Source: JBGTCD01 sp041749015
GTDB taxonomy: Bacteria > Bacteroidota > Bacteroidia > Cytophagales > Cyclobacteriaceae
Direction of reading: 5' to 3'
Length of the DNA: 64,000 bases
Assembly: GCA_041749015.1 (NCBI GenBank)
Contig: JBGTCD010000064.1
Coordinates: 62,001 to 126,000, forward strand
Shown here: positions 44,286-52,630 of the stretch, piece after piece
How the letters are laid out: every line of letters begins with the position of its first letter
Position numbering within the stretch: the first letter of the stretch is position 1
Position numbers and translations under genes: made by a program
Notes under the pieces: generated by a model
Databases searched by the model: none
What the model saw: only the letters and a program-made list of their open reading frames with translations
What the model was told of the DNA's origin: nothing

Positions 44286-45194
44286 TCAAGGCTTTTTCCT
44301 GCCGGTAACTATCCGATCTTTGTTCCTAAAATCCTGAATTATCTCCACATTTACAAACCCTTGTTCTTCCAGCATAGAGGCTGTTGCTTTCCCAAAGGCT
44401 TCATTGATCTCACAAAACATTCTCCCTTCCGGGCATAGTATCCTGGCACCCTCCATTGCTAGTTTTTTATAAAAGATCAGGGGGTCATCATCATCTACAA
44501 AAAGGGCTTCATGAGGTTCAAAATCCAAAACATTGGGCTGCATAGTTTTTTTCTCACTTTCCCGTACATAGGGGGGATTGCTCACCAAAATTCCCACACT
44601 GATATCTGGCAAGGGTTCTTTGAGGATATCATGGACGATCCACTCCACCCTGATACCATGCATAGAAGCATTTTCCTGGGCAATCTTCAGAGCCACTGGA
44701 CTGAAATCTGTTCCAATGACTCTTACTCCAGGCCAGGCTTTAGCCAGGGCAATCGCTATGGCCCCGCTTCCTGTACCCACATCAATAGCGATGGGCAGTG
44801 GAGGTGGCCCTGATGCTAAAATTTTGTGAGCCAACTCCTCCGTTTCCGGTCTGGGAATTAGTACCCCCGGGGCTACCTTTATTTTTAGCCCCATAAACTC
44901 GGTATAGCCAAGCACGTACTGTACGGGCTCATGTTGTTTTATCCGTACCATAGCCTTGTCAAAGGCCTCCATTTGCTGGCCTCCCAGGTTGATTTCATTG
45001 CCTGCCCAAATGGCAGAAGGTGTAATACAAAAAATTTCCTCCATCACCCATTGGGTAATAGACCCTGCCTCCTCGGGTGCCAAAACTTCGGCTAGTTCTG
45101 AGACTTTGGCAGTGTAGAAGGTTTTAAGGTTTATGGTTACTTGGCTCTCCACGGCAATCCTATTGACTGCAATATAAATATTCTTTACCACCAT
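44286..45194 (-). CDS. prmC: Release factor glutamine methyltransferase
   Basis: A 302-residue SAM-dependent methyltransferase that methylates the Gln of the GGQ motif in peptide release factors. It has an N-terminal helical domain (about 1-100), SAM motif IDVGTGSGAIAIAL, and catalytic motif VSNPPYV. ENASMHGIRVEWIVHD lies between them. The start at 45194 gives a somewhat longer N terminus than usual, and an internal non-ATG start near the VTINLKTFY segment is possible. It is divergent from ribD with only about 25 nt between starts. Confidence 0.9.
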   Translation of the reverse strand: MVVKNIYIAVNRIAVESQVTINLKTFYTAKVSELAEVLAPEEAGSITQWVMEEIFCITPSAIWAGNEINLGGQQMEAFDKAMVRIKQHEPVQYVLGYTEFMGLKIKVAPGVLIPRPETEELAHKILASGPPPLPIAIDVGTGSGAIAIALAKAWPGVRVIGTDFSPVALKIAQENASMHGIRVEWIVHDILKEPLPDISVGILVSNPPYVRESEKKTMQPNVLDFEPHEALFVDDDDPLIFYKKLAMEGARILCPEGRMFCEINEAFGKATASMLEEQGFVNVEIIQDFRNKDRIVTGRKKP

Positions 45195-45206
45195 AAATTA
45201 AAAAGG

Positions 45207-45214
45207 TAAATTTG
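45207..45214 (+). promoter_or_regulatory. Bacteroidota -7 box (TAAATTTG) right before ribD
   Basis: An exact TAnnTTTG match ends 5 nt before the ribD ATG at 45220. A transcript starting about seven bases downstream would begin at or just next to the start codon, suggesting a leaderless or nearly leaderless mRNA. Confidence 0.4.
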
Positions 45215-45219
45215 TGCTG

Positions 45220-46251
45220 ATGAGTGATGCGATCTACATGCAGCGGGCCATTGCACTTGCCGACAAGGGCATTGGCAGCGTTAGCCCCAATCCTTTGGTA
45301 GGCTGTGTCATCGTACTTAATGACCGCATCATTGGCGAAGGATGGCATCAGGCTTATGGTGGCCCCCATGCTGAAGTCAATGCGGTCAATACCATCCATG
45401 ACCACTCACTGCTATCTGAAAGCACCGTATACGTAACTTTGGAGCCCTGCTCCCACCACGGCAAAACCCCTCCATGCGCAGCCATGCTCATTGAGAAAAA
45501 AGTGAAAAAGGTGGTGATAGGCACCCAGGACCCCAATCCACTTGTTGCCGGCAAGGGTATAGCCATGGTCAAAGATGCCGGCATCCAGGTGTTTACAGGC
45601 ATTGAAGCTGCCGCCTGCAGGCATCAGAACCGGCGGTTTTTTACTTTTATGGAGAAAAAACGACCCTATATCATCCTCAAGTGGGCCCAAACCCGGGATG
45701 GATTTATTTCAAGGGAAAATTTTGATTCTAAATGGATTAGCAGCCCCCTTTCAAGAAAACTGGTGCACCAATGGCGGGCTGAGGAAGATACCATCATGGT
45801 TGGAAAAAATACGGTGCTTTATGACAATCCCCTATTGAATGTGCGCGACTGGCAGGGTAAAGACCCTTTGAGAATTGTGTTAGACCGATATTTAAGCCTC
45901 CCTGTGGATTTAAAGGTGTTTACCGGGGAACCTCCAGCAATCATATATAATACCATTCGAACAGGGCAGCAAGGCACTGCCACCCTGGTAAGGCTGCCGG
46001 AACCGTCATTCATCAATGCTGTTTTTAACGACCTTTATGAAAGAAGCATTCAGTCTGTAATTGCAGAAGGTGGCAGCACAATAATCAAAGAACTATTGCA
46101 AAGAAACCTTTGGGATGAAGCCCGTGTTTTTATTGCTCCAAAGGAATTTGGAAAAGGGATACCGGCACCCCGGCTGCAGGAGTCCTTCCATTCAGAGAAT
46201 AAAGTAGAAGTGATCCAATCTGACGCATTACACATCATCTTAAACCATTAA
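45220..46251 (+). CDS. ribD: Bifunctional riboflavin deaminase-reductase
   Basis: A 343-residue riboflavin biosynthesis enzyme. The N-terminal deaminase domain (about 1-145) has SPNPLVGCVIV and zinc motifs HAEVNAV and PCSHHGKTPPCAAML. The C-terminal reductase domain (about 146-343) has PYIILKWAQTRDGF and VIAEGGSTIIKELL. It deaminates and then reduces the pyrimidine intermediate. ATG 45220 is preferred to GTG 45214, which lies in a promoter-like box. The methionine sulfoxide reductase gene follows after 5 nt. Confidence 0.93.
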   Translation: MSDAIYMQRAIALADKGIGSVSPNPLVGCVIVLNDRIIGEGWHQAYGGPHAEVNAVNTIHDHSLLSESTVYVTLEPCSHHGKTPPCAAMLIEKKVKKVVIGTQDPNPLVAGKGIAMVKDAGIQVFTGIEAAACRHQNRRFFTFMEKKRPYIILKWAQTRDGFISRENFDSKWISSPLSRKLVHQWRAEEDTIMVGKNTVLYDNPLLNVRDWQGKDPLRIVLDRYLSLPVDLKVFTGEPPAIIYNTIRTGQQGTATLVRLPEPSFINAVFNDLYERSIQSVIAEGGSTIIKELLQRNLWDEARVFIAPKEFGKGIPAPRLQESFHSENKVEVIQSDALHIILNH

Positions 46252-46256
46252 GGCCT

Positions 46257-46730
46257 ATGGCTGAAGACCTGTACATTCCTAAGACTGCCTCCAAAGAGGA
46301 AAAATACCAGAATCTTATTCCACAGATCAAAGGATTAATTTCCGGAGAAGAGGATCTGATAGCCAATCTCGCTAATATTGCCGCTGCCCTAAAGGAGGGT
46401 ATGGGATTTTTTTGGGTAGGATTTTACCTCGTCAAAGGCTCAGAACTGGTGCTGGGGCCTTTTCAGGGTCCTGTGGCCTGTACCCGAATTCCAAAGGGGA
46501 AGGGGGTTTGTGGACAGGCATGGGCACAAGGCAAAACACTCATAGTGCCTGATGTGGACCAATTTCCCGGGCATATCGCCTGCAGTTCTGCCAGCAAATC
46601 CGAAATAGTCGTGCCTTTAAAAAAGGGGGAGAAGGTAATGCTTATTTTGGATGTGGACAGTGATCGGCTTGATGCCTTTGATCACACCGATCAAAAATAC
46701 CTGGAAGAAATTTTAAGCATGCTGGATTAA
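46257..46730 (+). CDS. GAF-domain free methionine-(R)-sulfoxide reductase
   Basis: A 157-residue single GAF domain of the YebR/fRMsr type. The three cysteines of this enzyme are present in the expected places: ACTRIPKGKGVCGQAWAQG holds two, and HIACSSASKSEIVVPL the third. It reduces free L-methionine-(R)-sulfoxide using thiol chemistry. It follows ribD by 5 nt in the same operon. Its end overlaps the convergent hydrolase-OsmC gene by 4 nt. Confidence 0.88.
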   Translation: MAEDLYIPKTASKEEKYQNLIPQIKGLISGEEDLIANLANIAAALKEGMGFFWVGFYLVKGSELVLGPFQGPVACTRIPKGKGVCGQAWAQGKTLIVPDVDQFPGHIACSSASKSEIVVPLKKGEKVMLILDVDSDRLDAFDHTDQKYLEEILSMLD

Positions 46731-47935
46731 TCCTTAAGCCTGGTACTCACTTTTATTTCGTTGTGAAGGGTGCGGTGCACAGGGCATCGGTCTGCAATTT
46801 CCAAGAGCCGGTCTTTCTGTTCTTGATCCAGTTCTCCAATCAGTTCGATCTCTCTTTTAAACTCATCCACTTTAGCGCTTTTTGATTCGCAGTTCTCACA
46901 ATCTTCCGAATGTGTTTTACCATGTTGTACATTGACCCATACCTCTTTGAGGTCCCATTTCTTACGGTCGGCATACATTCTCAAGGTCATACTGGTGCAG
47001 GCACCAAGAGCAGCACTTAACAAGTCGTAAGGGGTGGGTCCCATGTTTTTGCCTCCAACAGCCTCAGGTTCATCCACCAAAAATCGATGCTTGCCAGTCC
47101 TGACCATGGTGGTATATCCGTCATCACCGGTACGCGCTATGACACCTTTAGGTGCTTCCTCTTCATCGGCTTCATAGTCAATATATCGACTCACCCAAGA
47201 TGCGATAATACTGCCGGCATAATGTGAATCTTCCTTATTGGATAGCAGGTGATCAGCCCCATCAAGAGTTACAAAACTTTTAGGGTGCATGGCTGCTTCA
47301 TAAATTTCCCTGGCATTACTGATCCCTACAATTTTATCCTGAGGAGAGTGCAGGATGAGGAGGGCTTTATCAAGGTCTTTTAATTTTGGTAAAATCTGAT
47401 GTTCTCTAAGATCTTCAATAAGTTGTTTCGTTATCTTAAAGGGTCTGCCTGCTATTTGAACCTTGGCAGAGCCTTTTTTCATGATTGTTTCTTCGTCATC
47501 ATTAAAGAGATTCTTAACATGAAAAGGGTCCGATGGGGCTGCCAGCCCCACTACAGCTTTTACCTCCGGCATCTCAAAAGCAGCTTTAAGTACTGCGGCC
47601 CCTCCTAAAGAATGGCCTATCAAAATTTGAGGAGCAGCATACTCTTTTTCCAAATAAGTACCTGCGGAAATAATATCCCCCACATTCGTGGTGAAATTAC
47701 TGTCTGAAAATTCCCCCTGGCTCTCACCAAGACCGGTAAAATCAAATCTGAGCACCCCAATGCCATGGCTGGTAAGCACCCTGGAAATATTGACTACGGC
47801 TTTCAGATCCTTGCTGCAGGTGAAACAATGCGCAAAAACAGCAAAAACCCGGGGGTCCTGATCTACCGGAAGTTCCAGCCTGGCAGACAACATATTACCT
47901 TCCTTATTTTTAAATTTTATGCGTTTCGTATTCAT
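46727..47935 (-). CDS. Alpha/beta hydrolase-OsmC fusion protein
   Basis: A 402-residue two-domain protein. Residues 1 to about 255 are an alpha/beta hydrolase with nucleophile GHSLGGAAVLKAA and His in LDGADHLLSN. Residues from about 265 are an OsmC/Ohr-type domain with the peroxidatic Cys in LSAALGACTSMTLRMYA and the second in IADRCPVHRTLH. OsmC domains reduce organic hydroperoxides. The hydrolase could release acyl peroxides or esters for it, which is inference. The fusion is widespread and not new. An extra CENCES segment sits inside the OsmC part. Confidence 0.88.
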   Translation of the reverse strand: MNTKRIKFKNKEGNMLSARLELPVDQDPRVFAVFAHCFTCSKDLKAVVNISRVLTSHGIGVLRFDFTGLGESQGEFSDSNFTTNVGDIISAGTYLEKEYAAPQILIGHSLGGAAVLKAAFEMPEVKAVVGLAAPSDPFHVKNLFNDDEETIMKKGSAKVQIAGRPFKITKQLIEDLREHQILPKLKDLDKALLILHSPQDKIVGISNAREIYEAAMHPKSFVTLDGADHLLSNKEDSHYAGSIIASWVSRYIDYEADEEEAPKGVIARTGDDGYTTMVRTGKHRFLVDEPEAVGGKNMGPTPYDLLSAALGACTSMTLRMYADRKKWDLKEVWVNVQHGKTHSEDCENCESKSAKVDEFKREIELIGELDQEQKDRLLEIADRCPVHRTLHNEIKVSTRLKD

Positions 47936-48130
47936 GACACCGGTGTTTTAGATTTAAATATAGCCAAAATCGAACGAATGAAATGTCCATGACCAGACAT
48001 CCCCATGCTAAGTGCCTTTTGATCAATAATGAGAGTTTTTTATTTTGTAATATTGCTTAGTTTACCGTGTTTTAAACCTATTCAAAATCGAAAATCTCCT
48101 TTTAAGTAAAATTTTAAAGCAAGTACCCGG

Positions 48131-50326
48131 GTGAGCCGATTTAATTCACATAACCTATTGGAAGGTCTTTTCACCATCAGCGGGCAGGGGGTAATCCTCA
48201 CCTGGAGTCACGGGGCTGCTGAATTGACCAACCTACCGCAAAAAGAGGTCGTTAAAAAAAATATCCTAGATATTTTCGATGATATCCAGTTAGAATCGCT
48301 GTTTGAAAAAATAAAAAAGGAGGAGGAAATTTTCATTTCTGGGGTCCCCTTGTTAACGGAAAACAGTATCAGATTCCATTTTTATATAATATTAAACCGG
48401 GACCTTGCCGACCATTTTAATGGAGCCATTATTAAGTTTTCTAAATTTGACCGGGTTTTAACCCCCCCCCCAAATATAGATTATAGCCTTCCTGAAATCC
48501 ATCAGAAGTTTCATAAATTAACTAATAGTCTCCCGGGGGTCATCTATGAGAATGTAATAAATCCGGACGGAACCTATTATTTTTCCTACATAAGCTCTGG
48601 GATCAAAGCAATTCTTGACCTTGATCCGGAATCGGTATTGAAGGATCCCGACCTGATGGGAATGACCATCCATCCTGAAGACAGAAAGTCCTTTGATAAA
48701 ACAAGAGCGAAAAGTATAAAAAACCTATCTGATTGGAAATGGGAGGGCCGTGTCCTGATCAATGGAAAAACCAAATGGGTTGATGGCCAATCCAGTGCCG
48801 AAAAATTAGATGATGGCACCATCATCAAATACGGTATCCTCATGGATATTACTGAAAGAAAAGAGGCCGAGCAAAGATTAGAATTGGCACTTGAAGGGGC
48901 ACAGTTAGGAATTTGGGATTGGAACCTGATCGATAAGAATGCGGTGGTAAACGCCCGATGGGCACGCGCACTTGGGTATACCAAGCCCCAGATGGAAGAA
49001 AACTATAATGACTGGGAAGAATTCGTGCACCCTGATGATAAAAAGAGGGTCCTGGATGCCATCGTCAAACACCTCAAAAATGAAACCTCTTTCTACCAGG
49101 AAGAATACCGGATTAAAACCAAAGATGGAACATGGAAATGGATCATGGACCGGGGGCAGGTGGTTGAGAGGGATGCCAATGGCAAAGCCATCAGGGCAGC
49201 TGGTGTACATACTGACATCCACGAAAAGAAAATCTCTGAATTTGCTATACAAAAGAATCAGGAGTTATTTAATCAGCTCTTTGAAAATATCCCCATGGGC
49301 ATGGTGCTACTGGATGAAACCTACAAGGTAGTACAGGTGAACCAGGGATTTGAAAAGATCTTTGAGTACAGCCGTGAGGAAGTTTTAGGCAAAATGCTAA
49401 ATGACCTGATCGTGACAGAAAGCCTTCAACAGGAGGCGATGGATATCAATCTGCTGACCACATCAGGTACCATCGGCAAGCTGGAAACAACCCGGGTATC
49501 CAAATCTGGTAAGACGGTACCAGTAATCATTTATGGGGTCCCTGTTTTACTCAAAAAAGAATCCATCGGCCTTTATGGTATTTATGTAGATATCACAGAA
49601 AGGAAACAGATAGAAGAGGAACTTCAGATCAGGAATTTGGAGCTAGATAATTTTGTGTACAAAGTATCTCATGATCTCAGGGCACCATTATCTTCGACTA
49701 TGGGCCTCATCCATCTTGCCAAGTTGCAGGCCGGTATTGACGACCCCATGGAATATATCGAAAGAATTGAGGGGCAGGTGATACAATTAGATCAATTCAT
49801 CAGTGATATCCTTTCGCATGCCAAGAATCTAAAAATTGATTTGACCTGGGAACCAGTCAATTTTAAGGAAATCATCCAGCAAGGCATAGAAGATCTGGGA
49901 TACCTGCCCAATGTAGATATGATACATTACGAGGTTATAGCCCCAGAAAAACCCTTGAGTACGGACCCATGGAGAATCCGGGAAATCCTCCGTAACCTCA
50001 TCTCCAATTCCATCAAATACATGGATAAGGAAAAGAGCAAACCTTTTGTTAAAATCACTGTGACAGCATTTGATGAAGAAATTGAAATCACCTTCGAAGA
50101 CAATGGCATCGGTATCGAGGAGGACCTGGTGCCCCATGTTTTTGAAATGTTCTACCGGGCCACTGTGCTATCCCAAGGTTCAGGAATTGGGCTTTATATT
50201 GTAAAAAATGCAGTAGAAAAAATGGATGGCACTATTGAATTAAAGAGTATTATAGGTGTAGGCTCTACTTTTATTATTAAATTTCCGGCTAATCCCCCAT
50301 CGCTGCAGATGGCATCCAAAAAATGA
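48131..50326 (+). CDS. PAS-domain sensor histidine kinase
   Basis: A 731-residue cytoplasmic hybrid-free sensor kinase with no membrane helices. It has a divergent N-terminal PAS region (1-110), three further PAS domains with PAC ends (about 140-245, 250-370, 375-500, each closing near DITERKE, HTDIHEKK or DITERKQ), a HisKA domain with phospho-acceptor His514 in KVSHDLRAPLSS, and an HATPase domain with NLISNSIKYMD, EDNGIGIEED and SGIGLYIVKNAVE. It starts with GTG at 48131. A run of ten C at codons 111-114 sits between the first two PAS regions. No response regulator is adjacent, so the partner is unknown. Confidence 0.88.
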   Translation: MSRFNSHNLLEGLFTISGQGVILTWSHGAAELTNLPQKEVVKKNILDIFDDIQLESLFEKIKKEEEIFISGVPLLTENSIRFHFYIILNRDLADHFNGAIIKFSKFDRVLTPPPNIDYSLPEIHQKFHKLTNSLPGVIYENVINPDGTYYFSYISSGIKAILDLDPESVLKDPDLMGMTIHPEDRKSFDKTRAKSIKNLSDWKWEGRVLINGKTKWVDGQSSAEKLDDGTIIKYGILMDITERKEAEQRLELALEGAQLGIWDWNLIDKNAVVNARWARALGYTKPQMEENYNDWEEFVHPDDKKRVLDAIVKHLKNETSFYQEEYRIKTKDGTWKWIMDRGQVVERDANGKAIRAAGVHTDIHEKKISEFAIQKNQELFNQLFENIPMGMVLLDETYKVVQVNQGFEKIFEYSREEVLGKMLNDLIVTESLQQEAMDINLLTTSGTIGKLETTRVSKSGKTVPVIIYGVPVLLKKESIGLYGIYVDITERKQIEEELQIRNLELDNFVYKVSHDLRAPLSSTMGLIHLAKLQAGIDDPMEYIERIEGQVIQLDQFISDILSHAKNLKIDLTWEPVNFKEIIQQGIEDLGYLPNVDMIHYEVIAPEKPLSTDPWRIREILRNLISNSIKYMDKEKSKPFVKITVTAFDEEIEITFEDNGIGIEEDLVPHVFEMFYRATVLSQGSGIGLYIVKNAVEKMDGTIELKSIIGVGSTFIIKFPANPPSLQMASKK
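48462..48471 (+). repeat. C10 homopolymer in the histidine kinase gene
   Basis: Ten consecutive C bases encode part of Thr111 and Pro112-114. Tracts of this length are prone to slipped-strand errors in replication. A change of one base would truncate the kinase after the first PAS region. Confidence 0.8.
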
Positions 50327-50392
50327 TTGAAGCCTGATCATTCTTATTGTAAGTAACGTAAATCAAAATTGCGGTAAAAAGCCAAATGCCCT

Positions 50393-51562
50393 ATGAAAAT
50401 CATTCCGGTAAGCAACCAAGAACAAGCTCGGGAATTTATCTTACTGCCTGTAAGGCTTTACAAAAATGTTGAGCCCTGGATCCGGCCGCTTGATAAGGAT
50501 GTAGAAGACATTTTTAACCCCAGGACCAATAAAACCTTTAGGAAAGGTTCCTGTCAGCGGTGGCTCCTCATTGATGATCAAAATAAAACGATAGGAAGGG
50601 TGGCCTCTTTCATCAATGAGCGTACTGCCAATACGGATAAGGACTTACCGACCGGAGGGTTAGGATTTTTCGAATGCATAGAAGATCAGGCAGCAGCATT
50701 CATGCTTTTCGACCAATGCCGAAACTGGCTGGAAGAACAAGGTATGAAAGCCATGGATGGCCCAATCAATTTTGGGGAGCGGGACAAATGGTGGGGACTT
50801 CTTGTAGATGGGTACGAAAAGGAGCCCAATTACTGCTGCAATTATCACTTTCCTTATTATAGAGATTTCTTTGAGGCCTATGGCTTTCAGATTTATTTCA
50901 AACAGTACACCTATCACAGGAAAGTAGCCGACCCCTTTCACCCCAGGCTGATCGAAAAAGCCAACAGAATAGCTCAGGACCCTAATTACCATTTTGAGCA
51001 TTTTAAAAAATCCGAAATGGAAAAATATACCGAAGACTTCAGGAGTGTGTACAACCAGGCCTGGGCAAAACATGATGGTGTCGCTGGCATTACCGAGGCC
51101 CAGGCCAAGGCTCTTATGAGGCAGATTAAACCCATCATGGATGAAAAAATAATTTGGTATGGGTATTATAAAGAAGAGCCTGTTGCATTTTTTCTCAATC
51201 TTCCGGAAGTAAATCAGATTTTTAAATACGTCAATGGGAAGCTGGATTTTTGGGGTAAACTAAAATTTGTATGGCATCAATGGCGCAAAACTAACAAAAA
51301 GATGTTTGGGGTTGTTTTTGGTGTGACTCCCAAACATCAGGGTAAGGGAGTAGAAGGGGCACTGGTATTGGCAACAGCTCAGGTAGTACAGGGCTCATAC
51401 CCGCGATACCCAGACCTGGAGATGAACTGGATCGGGGATTTTAATCCTAAAATGATGCGTGTGGTAGAGCAAGTTGGGGCAGACATTTACAAAACCCATC
51501 ATACCTACCGCAAGATTTTTGATAGTACCATTCCCTTCAAAAGATCGCCCATTATAGGTTAG
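50393..51562 (+). CDS. GNAT-fold protein of unknown function
   Basis: A 389-residue protein that looks like a GNAT-type acyltransferase. The segment VVFGVTPKHQGKGVEGALVLAT contains the acetyl-CoA loop pattern (Q-x-x-G-x-G/V). The N-terminal half (MKIIPVSNQEQAREFILLPV, DDQNKTIGRVASFINER) also reads like half a GNAT fold, so it may be a double-GNAT protein. Aromatic-rich segments such as NYHFPYYRDFFEAYGF are characteristic of this uncharacterised family. The substrate is unknown. It stands 30 nt before hemH in the same direction. Confidence 0.7.
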   Translation: MKIIPVSNQEQAREFILLPVRLYKNVEPWIRPLDKDVEDIFNPRTNKTFRKGSCQRWLLIDDQNKTIGRVASFINERTANTDKDLPTGGLGFFECIEDQAAAFMLFDQCRNWLEEQGMKAMDGPINFGERDKWWGLLVDGYEKEPNYCCNYHFPYYRDFFEAYGFQIYFKQYTYHRKVADPFHPRLIEKANRIAQDPNYHFEHFKKSEMEKYTEDFRSVYNQAWAKHDGVAGITEAQAKALMRQIKPIMDEKIIWYGYYKEEPVAFFLNLPEVNQIFKYVNGKLDFWGKLKFVWHQWRKTNKKMFGVVFGVTPKHQGKGVEGALVLATAQVVQGSYPRYPDLEMNWIGDFNPKMMRVVEQVGADIYKTHHTYRKIFDSTIPFKRSPIIG

Positions 51563-51591
51563 TTGATTATTAGAATTCATTAAAGTTAATT

Positions 51592-52626
51592 ATGAGCACA
51601 GAGCGCAATAATGCTAAAATTGGGGTATTATTAGTCAATTTAGGAACACCGGATAGCCCATCAGTAAAAGATGTACGTTCATACCTGTTTCAATTTTTAA
51701 ATGACCCAAGAGTAATCGATATTCCTGCTGTATGGCGCTGGATGCTGGTCAATTTGATTATCGTTCCTTTCAGAGCCCCTAAATCAGCTAAAATTTATAA
51801 GGAAGTTTGGACAAAAAATGGATCCCCATTGCTGTACTACAGCAAGATCGTCAGAGAATTGCTACAAGAAAGCCTTGGAAGCCAATATAGAGTACATTTA
51901 GGCATGCGGTACAAAAACCCCGCATTAACCGATGTGCTGGAAGAAATGCGAATAGAAAATTATCAGGAGATAATAGTTTTGCCCTTATTCCCACAATATG
52001 CTTCAGCTACCACGGGCTCCGTTTATGATCTGGTAATGAAAACCATGAGAAAATGGTGGGTGATTCCTAACCTAAGATTTGTGAGTCAATATTATGACCA
52101 TCCCACTTTCGTCAAAGCCTTGCTGGCAAGGGCTGCTAAATACAATCATGAAGAATATGACCACGTACTTTTCTCATACCATGGCCTCCCCACCAGGCAG
52201 GTAGACAAAGTCTACGATACCGGCTTATGCGAAGAGAAAGATTGTGAAAAGATGATCACAGAGGAAAATAAATTCTGCTATAAGGCTACCTGCTATGCCA
52301 CCACCAGGCTCATGGCCGAGGCATTAGGAATAACCGAAGACCGGTATACCGTATGCTTTCAATCCCGGCTTGATAAAAACTGGCTGGAACCATTTTCAGA
52401 TAAGGTGATAGAACAAAAAGGGAAAGAAGGGGCCAAAAAGCTGTTGGTATTTTCCCCCGCTTTTACAGCTGATTGCCTGGAAACCATTATTGAGATTGGC
52501 GATGAGTACCAGGAGCTGTTTGAAGAAAATGGAGGCGAAAAAGTACAGCTTGTTGAAAGCCTGAACGATCACCCCCTTTGGATCCAATGCCTAAAAGAAA
52601 TCGTAGAAGAAAATACCAATCACTAG
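51592..52626 (+). CDS. hemH: Ferrochelatase
   Basis: A 344-residue ferrochelatase inserting iron into protoporphyrin IX for protoheme. It has the N-terminal GVLLVNLGTPDSPSVKDVR, metal-binding His in LFSYHGLPTRQVDKVY, and the catalytic Glu segment TADCLETIIEIGDEY. Several cysteines cluster in the middle (CEEKDCEKM and FCYKATCYA), a pattern seen in some bacterial ferrochelatases that carry a 2Fe-2S centre; a cluster here is only possible. Heme supply is relevant to the ccm genes in the window, though they are about 10 kb away. It ends 4 nt from the convergent M1 peptidase gene. Confidence 0.93.
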   Translation: MSTERNNAKIGVLLVNLGTPDSPSVKDVRSYLFQFLNDPRVIDIPAVWRWMLVNLIIVPFRAPKSAKIYKEVWTKNGSPLLYYSKIVRELLQESLGSQYRVHLGMRYKNPALTDVLEEMRIENYQEIIVLPLFPQYASATTGSVYDLVMKTMRKWWVIPNLRFVSQYYDHPTFVKALLARAAKYNHEEYDHVLFSYHGLPTRQVDKVYDTGLCEEKDCEKMITEENKFCYKATCYATTRLMAEALGITEDRYTVCFQSRLDKNWLEPFSDKVIEQKGKEGAKKLLVFSPAFTADCLETIIEIGDEYQELFEENGGEKVQLVESLNDHPLWIQCLKEIVEENTNH

Positions 52627-52630
52627 CTGA

